From Cellvibrio sp. 79 (GTDB lineage Bacteria > Pseudomonadota > Gammaproteobacteria > Pseudomonadales > Cellvibrionaceae): DNA of 64,000 nucleotides. Position numbers and translations under genes: made by a program. The stretch is from contig MVDH01000003.1 in the NCBI GenBank assembly GCA_003056245.1, forward strand, positions 1,715,240 to 1,779,239. Direction: 5' to 3'. Below, piece after piece: positions 1-8,364 of the stretch (positions are counted from its first letter, which is position 1; every line of letters begins with the position of its first letter). The notes below the pieces were generated by a model. That model ran no database searches, had not been told where the DNA came from, and saw nothing but the letters and a program-made list of their open reading frames with translations.

Positions 1-522
1 TTCGCGCAGGAAATTAATTAATTTTCGATTTTGCAAAAACGGATGGACTTCAATCTGGTTGGTAGCAATGTTATTGGCTCCGATAAGGTCAATTGCTTCC
101 TGTATATGCTTGATAGTGAAATTGGAAATGCCGATTAATTCAGTCAACCCTTCACGTTTCGCTTGCAGCAATTGCTCCAGGTAAACTGCTGCCGGAATTT
201 CATCGTTGGGTGATGGCCAATGGATCAGCGTGAGATTCACTCGTTCCAGTTGCAATTTTTGTAGGCTTTCTTTCAAACTCGTAATTAATTTTCCTTCAGC
301 AAAACGATCGGTCCAGATTTTGGTGGTAACAAATAATTTGTTCGCAGAAATTTTGCTGGCCTTGATTGCCCTGCCCACATCAGCTTCGTTGTTGTAGGCT
401 CGCGCTGTATCAATATGGCGGTAACCGAGTTCAATGCCGTTATAAACTGCATCAAATGCTTGCTGGTCTTTCAAACGGAATGTGCCCAGGCCGAATGGTG
501 GAATATTTGCAGTACTCATCAT
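1..522 (-). CDS. dkgB: Aldo/keto reductase DkgB-like (C-terminus cut by window edge)
   Basis: This is the N-terminal 174 codons of an NADPH-dependent aldo/keto reductase of the 2,5-diketo-D-gluconate reductase B type, a cytosolic enzyme reducing aldehydes and keto sugars. Seen: an N-terminal FGLGTFRLKD, then YRHIDTA (catalytic-Asp region), TTKIW, LTLIHWPSPND (catalytic-His region) and IGISNF, in the order expected for AKR barrels and very close to E. coli DkgB as I recall it. The catalytic Tyr lies in YNNEA. Two ATGs are possible (522 or 519); GGAG lies 3 and 6 bases upstream of them, so 519 may be the real start. The gene follows the MFS gene by 38 bases and is probably cotranscribed with it. 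The C-terminal part lies outside the window. Confidence 0.9.
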   Translation of the reverse strand, partial: MMSTANIPPFGLGTFRLKDQQAFDAVYNGIELGYRHIDTARAYNNEADVGRAIKASKISANKLFVTTKIWTDRFAEGKLITSLKESLQKLQLERVNLTLIHWPSPNDEIPAAVYLEQLLQAKREGLTELIGISNFTIKHIQEAIDLIGANNIATNQIEVHPFLQNRKLINFLRE

Positions 523-560
523 TAACTCCGATAAAAATAGTGATGAAAAATGTAGCGAAT

Positions 561-1772
561 TTAGTGAGAACTAACAATCGTGTTCTCAGGTAATTCCATT
601 GGCAGTGGATTGGCTTTATCGAGCCTACCGCTCCAGCGTGTCAATAAAATTGCACCCACAACAATCAATGCGCCGATCCAGGGTGTATGTTGCAACCCCC
701 AGTTGGCGACAATTAATCCGCCTCCCCATGCGCCAAGTGCGATTCCCAAATTAAACGCAGCAATATTTAAACCGGATGCAACATCGATAGCTTGTGGCGC
801 GTGATGTGCGGCTTGTTGCACCACATACACTTGCAGGCCCGGCACATTACCGAATGCAAATGCTCCCCACACCAAAACCGTTGCAATTGCAAACCATGGA
901 TTACTGGCGGTGAATGTAAAAACAAATAACACGAGCGCCAATCCTGCGAAAATAATTTGCAGTGCAGGAATCGGACCTTTTTTGTCGGCAAGCTTTCCGC
1001 CCCAAATATTTCCTACTGCGACTGATACGCCATACACCAGTAAAATCAACGCGACACTGCTATTACTCAGGCCGGTGATCTGTTCCAGGATCGGCGCAAG
1101 AAATGTGAACGCGATAAATGTGCCGCCGTAACCAAACGCCGTCATCGCATATACCAACAGCAAACGTGGTTGTTTTAACACCTGCAATTGTTGCAAAACC
1201 GACGCCGGCTGGTTGTGTTGCAAATTACGCGGAATAAAAAACAAGCTCGCAAAAAATGCAATTACACCTAATGCAGATACCGCTAAAAATGTTGCGCGCC
1301 AACCAAAATGCTGACCGATAAATGTGCCGAGTGGTACACCTGTCACTAGCGCTACCGTCAGGCCGGAAAACATAATGGCAATCGCGCTGGCTGCTTTATC
1401 TTTCGCGACCAAATTGGTGGCGATAGTGGCGCCAATCGAAAAGAAAACACCGTGCGCAAGACCTGTCAGAATTCGTGCAACCACCAATGATTCATAACCG
1501 GGTGCCTGCCAAGCCACAAGGTTGCCCAGCGTGAATAACAACATCAAACCCAGCAGTAAAAATTTGCGTGGCAACTTGCCAGTGAGTGCCGTTAATACCG
1601 GCGCACCCACGGCAACCCCCAGGGCATAAAGGCTGACGAGCAATCCTGCCGACGGCAAACTTACCTGCAAATCGGCGGCAATAGTCGGAATCAAACCAAC
1701 AATTACAAACTCGGTGGTGCCTATGGCAAAGGCGCTGATAGTCAGCGCCAGTAAGGCAATGGGAATACGCAT
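561..1772 (-). CDS. MFS transporter, DHA1 drug/metabolite efflux family
   Basis: A 403-residue inner-membrane proton antiporter of the major facilitator superfamily. The protein is almost entirely hydrophobic, compatible with 12 helices. It carries the N-terminal signature IGTTEFVIVGLIPTIA, a loop 2-3 segment GKLPRK in the motif A position, and the repeat-half motif GGKLADKKG, all typical of the AraJ/YdhP/NepI group of DHA1 exporters. AGGAAAG precedes the ATG. The gene is divergent from a YafC-like LysR regulator and lies directly upstream of a dkgB-like reductase, so an aldehyde, sugar-derived or drug substrate is possible, but nothing in the sequence fixes the substrate. Confidence 0.85.
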   Translation of the reverse strand: MRIPIALLALTISAFAIGTTEFVIVGLIPTIAADLQVSLPSAGLLVSLYALGVAVGAPVLTALTGKLPRKFLLLGLMLLFTLGNLVAWQAPGYESLVVARILTGLAHGVFFSIGATIATNLVAKDKAASAIAIMFSGLTVALVTGVPLGTFIGQHFGWRATFLAVSALGVIAFFASLFFIPRNLQHNQPASVLQQLQVLKQPRLLLVYAMTAFGYGGTFIAFTFLAPILEQITGLSNSSVALILLVYGVSVAVGNIWGGKLADKKGPIPALQIIFAGLALVLFVFTFTASNPWFAIATVLVWGAFAFGNVPGLQVYVVQQAAHHAPQAIDVASGLNIAAFNLGIALGAWGGGLIVANWGLQHTPWIGALIVVGAILLTRWSGRLDKANPLPMELPENTIVSSH

Positions 1773-1829
1773 AACACTTTCCTCAATAGCGACAAATGGA
1801 CGATGAAGCTATTGTCGTCGGTTGATATT

Positions 1830-1853
1830 TGCAGAAAAATAGGTGTATCTGCA
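1830..1853. promoter_or_regulatory. Candidate LysR operator between MFS gene and yafC-like gene
   Basis: A perfect inverted repeat TGCAGA-N12-TCTGCA occupies the divergent intergenic region 1773-1909. A second, shorter one (ATCT-N5-AGAT, 1847-1859 region) overlaps its right arm. LysR regulators usually bind such interrupted dyads next to their own divergent promoter, so this is the best candidate site for the neighbouring regulator. No binding evidence exists. Confidence 0.45.
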
Positions 1854-1909
1854 TAAGATCTTTGCAAAAAAATCAATAAAGGGGCGAAAACTCAATAATG
1901 AGGTGGGCG

Positions 1910-2806
1910 ATGAAAACAACATTCGATGAAATGCAGGCGTTTATGCGGGTGGTAGACACAGGTTCGATCACCGCTGCTGCCGATCAATTAGGGCAAACGG
2001 TATCCGCATTAAGCCGCGCGCTGGCACGGTTGGAAGAAAAGCTGGAAGTCACTTTAATGCGCCGCACCACACGCCGCCTGGAATTAACCGAAGAAGGGCA
2101 AGTGTTCCTCGCGCAAGCGCGCAAAATTATTAGCGCAGTGGAAGAAGCCGAAGAGCAAATGGAAATTCGCCGCAAATTACCGGCGGGTTTATTGCGTGTA
2201 AATGCGGCCTCGCCGTTTATGCTGCATGTGTTGGTGCCGTTGGTGCGTGGTTTTCGCCAGCGTTATCCGGATATTGATCTCGAATTAAATACTAATGATC
2301 AAATTATCGATTTGCTTGAGCATCGCACCGATATTGCCATTCGCATCGGCGCACTCAGCGATTCAAGTTTGCATGCGCGACCATTGATGACTAATCGTTT
2401 GCGCGTTCTCGCTAGCCCGAAATATTTACACGAAATGGGCGCGCCAAAATCACCCGATGATTTGTTGTCGCATCGCCTGCTTGGTTTTTCGCGTCCCGAA
2501 TCCTTGAATGCATGGCCGTTACGAAATGCGCAGGGAGATAGATTTATTATTGCACCGCAAGTACTTGCATCGAGTGGAGAAACATTACGGCAACTCGCAT
2601 TAGCGGGAGAAGGAATTGTTTGCCTTGCGGATTTTATGACGAGCGAAGATAGAAAAAATGGCAGTCTGATTGAGATACTAACGGGGGATACGGTGGAGGT
2701 ATTGCAGCCGGTAAATGCAGTCTATTATCGCAATACCGCATTGGCTTCGCGTATTTCCTGTTTTCTGGACTATGTAAGCGAGCACGTGGGAAAAGAAAAA
2801 ATTTAA
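1910..2806 (+). CDS. yafC: LysR-family transcriptional regulator, YafC-like
   Basis: A 298-residue LysR-type regulator. Residues 1-60 form the winged helix-turn-helix (FDEMQAFMRVVDTGSITAAA, then SALSRALARLEEKL and RRTTRRLELTEEG); residues about 90-295 form the periplasmic-binding-like effector domain with GLLRVNAASPF and the LARPL-like segment. It resembles E. coli YafC, which also sits beside dkgB, so the neighbourhood (LysR, MFS, dkgB) supports the name. An ATG at 1898 would add four residues, but GAGGTGGG lies just upstream of the ATG at 1910, which I chose. It probably controls the divergent MFS-dkgB pair and itself. Confidence 0.85.
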   Translation: MKTTFDEMQAFMRVVDTGSITAAADQLGQTVSALSRALARLEEKLEVTLMRRTTRRLELTEEGQVFLAQARKIISAVEEAEEQMEIRRKLPAGLLRVNAASPFMLHVLVPLVRGFRQRYPDIDLELNTNDQIIDLLEHRTDIAIRIGALSDSSLHARPLMTNRLRVLASPKYLHEMGAPKSPDDLLSHRLLGFSRPESLNAWPLRNAQGDRFIIAPQVLASSGETLRQLALAGEGIVCLADFMTSEDRKNGSLIEILTGDTVEVLQPVNAVYYRNTALASRISCFLDYVSEHVGKEKI

Positions 2807-2839
2807 TTATCCTTAATCAATTTTATTGCCGGGAAAAAA

Positions 2840-3484
2840 TTATTTTTCACCACCAGAGCAAGGCCAGGTTGGTTTTGCGCTAAACCAGAATTCCGGTTTC
2901 AAACCAATCAGGCGATAAATCGCAGTGGGTAAATCGCTGCGCACATTATCAATACAGCGTGTTACACGTGCATGCGTAATCAAACCTTGTACATATTGCT
3001 GCATCAAGCGCGCGGTTTGTTCGATATCTTTTTGCTCACACAAATAATTGCCGCTCAACAAACTGCGCACCAATGCCTGATTGTATTTTGCGCCGCGCTC
3101 AGTCATCAGCTGCAAGGTTTCAGTAATGCGCGGTTCACTACAACCTGCCTGCATACCAGCACTGAAAAAAGCGCAACCGGGAACGTTGTCTTTATCTTCG
3201 CCCACTTTGTTCACATAAATAAATTGCAGCCAGTTTTCCAATTGCTCAAGCGGTGTATTGATGGGCGAAAGCATGCAATCCATGTCCTGGCGAATTTTCT
3301 CCCAGTGATGGCTGGTTGCTTCGCAGAACAATTCTGCTTTGGATTCAAAATGGTGGTAGAAACTTCCCTTGGTTACCCCTGCTTGTTTGCAGATTTCATT
3401 CACGCCCACAGCGCTGTAGTTGCTGTTCCAGATCAGGTCCAGAGCGGTTTCCAGTAGCAATGTGCGGGTGTCAGGGGAGTTCAT
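2840..3484 (-). CDS. TetR/AcrR-family repressor of the adjacent efflux operon
   Basis: A 214-residue TetR-family regulator. The N-terminal helix-turn-helix is clear: TRTLLLETALDLIWNSNYSA followed by GVNEICKQAGVTKGSFYHHF (about residues 7-47). The rest is a helical ligand domain with a TetR_C-like segment. The gene is divergent from the RND pump operon. Its own promoter region carries ATACC-N4-GGTAT (3534-3547), which recurs in the pump promoter (3716-3729), so it probably represses both its own gene and the pump. Inducer unknown. Confidence 0.88.
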   Translation of the reverse strand: MNSPDTRTLLLETALDLIWNSNYSAVGVNEICKQAGVTKGSFYHHFESKAELFCEATSHHWEKIRQDMDCMLSPINTPLEQLENWLQFIYVNKVGEDKDNVPGCAFFSAGMQAGCSEPRITETLQLMTERGAKYNQALVRSLLSGNYLCEQKDIEQTARLMQQYVQGLITHARVTRCIDNVRSDLPTAIYRLIGLKPEFWFSAKPTWPCSGGEK

Positions 3485-3527
3485 AAACAGCTCTACTCAT
3501 AAAGATGGGCGTACAAATGTTGTGGTT

Positions 3528-3556
3528 ATTATGATACCGGGTGGTATGTTTTTCAA
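3528..3556 (-). promoter_or_regulatory. tetR promoter with embedded operator
   Basis: On the minus strand TTGAAA (3551-3556) and CATAAT (3528-3533) are separated by 17 bases, a good sigma70 promoter. The spacer contains the dyad ATACC-GGGT-GGTAT (3534-3547). A repressor bound here would cover both promoter elements, implying autoregulation of the TetR gene. Confidence 0.6.
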
Positions 3557-3706
3557 TCGCATACTAGTGCTTTAAACCGCCGGTACGGGAAAGATACCGT
3601 TTTGTAGAAAATCCTGCAACTGTGCAAATCCCTTGATTTTATTGGGGTTTTGACCTGTTTAGGCATCTGCATCTGCCCTGCAAAACCGGCGAAATAAAAA
3701 ATTCTG

Positions 3707-3736
3707 TTGACCGGCATACCAACCGGTATGTATAGT
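3707..3736 (+). promoter_or_regulatory. Efflux operon promoter with embedded TetR operator
   Basis: TTGACC (3707-3712) and TATAGT (3731-3736) are separated by 18 bases. The spacer holds a perfect CATACC-AACC-GGTATG dyad (3715-3730), the same ATACC-N4-GGTAT core as the site in the tetR promoter. A third, looser dyad CGGTA-N9-TACCG lies at 3581-3599 between the two promoters. The remaining part of the 343-base gap shows nothing else recognisable. Confidence 0.65.
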
Positions 3737-3827
3737 TTGCCGAAATGTCCGGTTCAACCTCTCCGTTTTTGTTTTCCCAAAGGGAGCTTAACTCGTCATT
3801 GATTTGCAAGAGCAACAGGAGCCCATC

Positions 3828-5009
3828 ATGTCTAGCACAAATCTATCTCGCAAAGTTATTACCTACGCTGCCATCGCCATACTGACAGGTATTGCCAGTG
3901 TTCATTATGTCTCTGGTGTAGTTGCGGCAACTCCCGCAGCCGTACCACCCGCCCCGGCGGTTGATATCGTTGTTTTACAACCGCAGGAAATCCGTTCCTG
4001 GGCAGGTTTCTCCGGTCGTTTGGCGCCGGTAGAAAGCGCCGCAATCAAGCCTCTGGTGAGCGGCACTATCCAAAAAGTGCTGTTTACCGAAGGCCAGCAA
4101 GTGAAAAAAGGCGAGCCACTGTTTGTGATTGATCCGCGTCCGCACCAGGCGTCAGTGCAACGTGCACAAGCGCAATTGGCGACGGCACAATCGCGCGCAA
4201 AACTCGCTCAGGATGAATTGACCCGTGCCGAGCAATTAATCGGTGCAAAGCTTGTGTCGCAGAGTGTTTACGATTCTGCCCTCAGCGCCCATCAAGTCGC
4301 CCAGGCGGATGTGAAACAAGCTGATGCCGCATTGAATCAGGCAAAGCTTGATCTGGAATACGCACACATCAGCGCGCCGATTTCCGGTCGTGTTGGCCGT
4401 GCTGAACTTACCGTCGGCAACGTTGTGGAAGCCGGTGTGAATGCGCCAGTGCTTACGCAAATTGTTGCTAACGACAAACTCTACGCCGAATTTAATGTGG
4501 ATGAAGCTACCTACGTCCAACTGGTGCGCAACACCAAAGATGTACAAGCGATGCCGGTGGAGTTGAGTTTGGCAGGTGATACCAAAGCTGGTTATGAAGG
4601 TCATATTTATGCATTCGATAACCGTCTGGATACCAACAGCGGCACCATCCGTGCTCGCGCTATTTTTGACAACAAAGATGGGGCATTGACCGCGGGAATG
4701 TTTGCGAATGTGCGTTTGGGGTCGGCGGAAAAAGTGCAAGCGTTGTTAGTGCCCGAGCGCGCGATTGGTACTAACCAAAGCAAAAAATATGTGTTGGTGG
4801 TGGATGAAACCAACACCGCAAATTATCGCGAAGTGACCCTTGGTGATCACTACGAAGGCCAGCGTGTTATTCAGGTTGGTGTAAACGCTGGTGAAAAAGT
4901 GATTGTGAATGGCCTCTCCCATGTGCGACCGAAAAGTGTCGTGAATCCAACTGTTGCGGTAACCAAAAAATCGGATGAAGAAGATACGCGAGTTGCGTCA
5001 ATTCATTAG
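3828..5009 (+). CDS. RND efflux periplasmic adaptor (membrane fusion protein)
   Basis: A 393-residue periplasmic adaptor of the AcrA/MexA/MexE class linking an inner-membrane RND pump to an outer-membrane channel. N-terminal signal or anchor segment (about residues 5-32), a biotinyl-lipoyl half motif before the hairpin (ESAAIKPLVSGTIQKVLFTE), a long alpha-helical hairpin rich in Ala and Gln (about residues 90-165), the second lipoyl half (DLEYAHISAPISGRVGRAEL), then the beta-barrel and membrane-proximal domains. An in-frame TTG lies upstream at 3804, but AGGAG seven bases before ATG 3828 decides the start. No Cys lipobox is seen. First gene of the pump operon. Confidence 0.92.
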   Translation: MSSTNLSRKVITYAAIAILTGIASVHYVSGVVAATPAAVPPAPAVDIVVLQPQEIRSWAGFSGRLAPVESAAIKPLVSGTIQKVLFTEGQQVKKGEPLFVIDPRPHQASVQRAQAQLATAQSRAKLAQDELTRAEQLIGAKLVSQSVYDSALSAHQVAQADVKQADAALNQAKLDLEYAHISAPISGRVGRAELTVGNVVEAGVNAPVLTQIVANDKLYAEFNVDEATYVQLVRNTKDVQAMPVELSLAGDTKAGYEGHIYAFDNRLDTNSGTIRARAIFDNKDGALTAGMFANVRLGSAEKVQALLVPERAIGTNQSKKYVLVVDETNTANYREVTLGDHYEGQRVIQVGVNAGEKVIVNGLSHVRPKSVVNPTVAVTKKSDEEDTRVASIH

Positions 5010-5066
5010 TCTGATTCGTTGTTCGCAGTCCTGTAACACAATTAAATTTTGAAAGAGCACAGCGAG

Positions 5067-5089
5067 GCACCGGTAAATGTTACCGGTGC
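5067..5089 (+). other. Intercistronic hairpin in efflux operon
   Basis: GCACCGGTAA-ATG-TTACCGGTGC is a perfect 10-bp stem with a 3-base loop in the 148-base gap between adaptor and pump genes. There is no T-run, so it is more likely an mRNA stability or attenuation element than a terminator. Confidence 0.45.
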
Positions 5090-5157
5090 TCTCCAAACTC
5101 ATCCCATAAAACCCCGGTCTCTATAAGACCCTGGCCATAAAAGCTGGCAGGTACACC

Positions 5158-8100
5158 ATGAATATATCCAGATTTTTTGTGGATCGCCCCATTTTTGCCG
5201 GAGTGATTTCACTACTGATTTTTATCGCTGGCTTCATTGCCATGTTTCAATTACCGATTTCAGAATATCCCGACGTATCGCCACCATCTGTTGTTGTAAA
5301 TGCATCCTATCCCGGTGCAAACCCGAAAGTAATTGCGGAAACGGTTGCAACACCGCTGGAAGAGCAGCTCGCTGGAACAGAAAATATGTTGTACATGTTT
5401 TCGCAAGCAACTACCGATGGTCGCTTAACCTTAACAGTAACGTTCCGTATCGGTACTGATCCTGATCTCGCACAACAAATGGTACAAAACCGCATTTCGC
5501 AAGCCTTGCCTCGCTTGCCGGATGTAACGCGTCAACGCGGTGTGACCGTTGTGAAAAGTTCGCCCGATTTAACCATGGTGGTGCATTTAATTTCGCCGGA
5601 TAAAAGTTACGACGAACTTTATTTGCGCAACTATGCGTTGATGAATATCAAAGACGAACTCGCCAAAGTGCAGGGCGTCGGCATGGTGCGTTTATTCGGT
5701 TCCGGTGATTACGCGATGCGTATCTGGTTGAATCCGGAAAAAATTGCCGAGAAAAATCTCACCGCGAATGAAGTTGTGAATGCTATTCGCGAGCAAAACG
5801 TACAAGTGGCTGCCGGTATTATCGGTGGTGCACCGGTGACTGATTTAGTAGATGTGCAATTGCCCGTTAACGCCAAAGGCCGTTTGGATAATCCTGAAGA
5901 GTTCGGTGAAATTATTATTCGCGCTGGCAGCAACGGTGAAATCACGCGTTTGAAAGATGTTGCGCGCGTTGAAATGGGGGCATCGGAATTTGCACTCAAT
6001 TCCATGCTCGATAGTCAGCCTGCTGTTGCTATCCCGATTTTCCAGGCGCCCGGTGCCAACGCGATTCAAATTTCTGACAACGTTCGCGCCACCATGGCGG
6101 AATTGAAAAAACGTTTCCCGGAGGGCGTTGATTATCACGTTGTTTACGACCCAACTATTTTCGTAAAAAGCTCGATCAAAGCGGTAATTAAAACGCTGGC
6201 GGAAGCGCTCGCGCTGGTTGTTATTGTCGTAATTCTGTTTTTGCAAACCTGGCGTGCGTCCATCATTCCATTGTTGGCGGTTCCGGTTTCAATTATCGGT
6301 ACCTTTGCATTGATGTGGGCCTTTGGATTTTCCATCAACACACTCTCATTATTTGGCCTTGTATTGGCAATTGGTATCGTGGTTGATGATGCGATTGTCG
6401 TCGTGGAAAACGTAGAGCGGAATATTGAGGAAGGATTAACACCGATTGCTGCGACGTATAAAGCGATGCAGGAAGTAAGCGGACCGATTATCGCGATCTC
6501 ATTAACATTGATTGCCGTGTTTGTACCTATCGCATTTGTCAGTGGTTTGACGGGCCAGTTCTACAAACAATTTGCGTTGACGATTGCAATATCGACAGTG
6601 ATCTCAGCAATTAACTCGTTAACGTTGAGTCCTGCACTGGCTGCATTGTTACTGAAAGGCCACAACGAACCCAAGGATCGTTTGACTATTGGTATGGATA
6701 AAGTATTTGGTCGCTTCTTCGCATGGTTCAATCGCAGCTTTGCGCGTGCATCCGGAAACTATTCAACAAAAGTTGGAAAAATTCTTGGCCGTAAAATGGC
6801 TGCAGTTGGTGTGTATGCAATTTTGCTCGGTATTGCTGTAGTTGGTTTTAATATTATCCCTAAAGGCTTTGTGCCTGCGCAGGACAAGCAATACCTGATC
6901 GCGTTTGCGCAATTGCCTGATGGCGCGACCCTGGATCGCACCGAAAAAGTAATCCGTGAAATGGGTGAAATTGGTTTGGCAGAAGCGGGTGTGGAAAACG
7001 CAGTGCAATTCCCTGGTTTGAGTATTAACGGTTTCACCAACAGTTCCAGTGCCGGTATTGTGTTCTTCCCGTTAAAAGATTTTGATCAGCGTACCAGTGA
7101 TGATCTGTCGGCAGCGGCAATTTCACAAAAACTGCAAATGAAATTTGGTGGAATCGAAGAAGCGTTTATTGCGATTTTCCCTCCACCACCCGTGCGCGGT
7201 TTAGGTACAACCGGTGGCTTTAAATTGCAAATTGAAGATCGCGCCGGTTTGGGTTACGAGAAGCTTGCGGAAGTTGTTGCGCAGGTGCAGCAAAAAGCGA
7301 TGCAACGTCCCGAGTTGGCGAGTGTGTTCTCCAACTACAAAATCAACGTGCCGCAATTGTATGCCGATGTGGATCGTACCAAAGCCAAACAGCTTGGGTT
7401 AAATGTGAAAGAAATTTTTGACACCATGCAAGTTTATCTGGGCTCGCTTTATGTAAATGATTTCAATCAGTTTGGCCGTACTTATCAAGTGATCGCACAA
7501 GCGGATGCGCCATATCGCAATACGCCGGAAGATGCGCTGAATTTAAAAGTGCGTAATGCTCAAGGCGATATGGTTCCGTTAGGTGCAGTGTTAACAATGA
7601 AAGAAAGTTACGGTCCTGAAAGTGCCGCGCATTACAACGGCTATTTAGCGGCAGATATTAATGGCAACGCAGCACCCGGATATTCAAGCGGGCAGGCGCA
7701 AGATGCAATCGCCGAAATTCTGGATGAAGTGTTACCGGCGGGTATTGTGTATGAATGGACTGATTTGACCTATCAGGAGGTATTGGCTGGCAATACTGCG
7801 ATTTATATTTTGCCATTGTGTTTGTTGCTGGTGTTTTTAGTGTTGGCTGCGCAATACGAAAGTCTGGCGTTGCCACTGGTGGTGGTAACTATTGTCCCGC
7901 TGTCGATTTTGTCTGCACTCTTCGGTGTGTGGGTTACCAATGGCGATAACAATATCTTTACGCAAATAAGTTTGTTTGTACTCGCCGGCCTCGCTAGTAA
8001 GAATGCGATTTTGATTGTGGAATTTGCGCGTGAATTGGAAATCCGCGGAATGCAAACTTATGAGGCTGCAATCACTGCCAGCCGTATGCGTTTGCGCCCG

Positions 8101-8364
8101 ATTCTGATGACATCGTTTGCATTTATCATGGGTGTATTGCCAATGGTGTTCTCAACCGGCGCCGGTGCAGAAATGCGTAGCGTCATGGGGATTGCGGTGT
8201 TTTCCGGAATGTTGGGTGTAACTTTCTTTGGTTTGTTCTTCACGCCGATGTTTTATGTGTTGTTGCGCAAGCTGGAAGGTAATCGCAAATATCATCACCA
8301 CGATGAAACTGCAGAAAATTTTCAGCAACAACCGGCAATTACCCATCATGAGGTGAAGGCATGA
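5158..8364 (+). CDS. RND multidrug efflux pump, HAE1 family (MexF/OqxB/AcrB-like)
   Basis: A 1068-residue inner-membrane drug/proton antiporter, the full length expected for the family. It begins with the typical FFVDRPIFAGVISLLIFIAG first helix; TM4 carries the proton-relay pair Asp410-Asp411 in GIVVDDAIVVVENVERN, and TM10 carries Lys948 in GLASKNAILIVEFARE. Two large periplasmic loops (about residues 35-335 and 565-870) provide porter and docking domains. The start segment SVVVNASYPGANPKVIAETV recalls MexF/OqxB more than AcrB. It lies between adaptor and channel genes, overlapping the channel gene by four bases, and is probably repressed by the divergent TetR protein. Substrates cannot be deduced from sequence. 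Confidence 0.95.
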   Translation: MNISRFFVDRPIFAGVISLLIFIAGFIAMFQLPISEYPDVSPPSVVVNASYPGANPKVIAETVATPLEEQLAGTENMLYMFSQATTDGRLTLTVTFRIGTDPDLAQQMVQNRISQALPRLPDVTRQRGVTVVKSSPDLTMVVHLISPDKSYDELYLRNYALMNIKDELAKVQGVGMVRLFGSGDYAMRIWLNPEKIAEKNLTANEVVNAIREQNVQVAAGIIGGAPVTDLVDVQLPVNAKGRLDNPEEFGEIIIRAGSNGEITRLKDVARVEMGASEFALNSMLDSQPAVAIPIFQAPGANAIQISDNVRATMAELKKRFPEGVDYHVVYDPTIFVKSSIKAVIKTLAEALALVVIVVILFLQTWRASIIPLLAVPVSIIGTFALMWAFGFSINTLSLFGLVLAIGIVVDDAIVVVENVERNIEEGLTPIAATYKAMQEVSGPIIAISLTLIAVFVPIAFVSGLTGQFYKQFALTIAISTVISAINSLTLSPALAALLLKGHNEPKDRLTIGMDKVFGRFFAWFNRSFARASGNYSTKVGKILGRKMAAVGVYAILLGIAVVGFNIIPKGFVPAQDKQYLIAFAQLPDGATLDRTEKVIREMGEIGLAEAGVENAVQFPGLSINGFTNSSSAGIVFFPLKDFDQRTSDDLSAAAISQKLQMKFGGIEEAFIAIFPPPPVRGLGTTGGFKLQIEDRAGLGYEKLAEVVAQVQQKAMQRPELASVFSNYKINVPQLYADVDRTKAKQLGLNVKEIFDTMQVYLGSLYVNDFNQFGRTYQVIAQADAPYRNTPEDALNLKVRNAQGDMVPLGAVLTMKESYGPESAAHYNGYLAADINGNAAPGYSSGQAQDAIAEILDEVLPAGIVYEWTDLTYQEVLAGNTAIYILPLCLLLVFLVLAAQYESLALPLVVVTIVPLSILSALFGVWVTNGDNNIFTQISLFVLAGLASKNAILIVEFARELEIRGMQTYEAAITASRMRLRPILMTSFAFIMGVLPMVFSTGAGAEMRSVMGIAVFSGMLGVTFFGLFFTPMFYVLLRKLEGNRKYHHHDETAENFQQQPAITHHEVKA

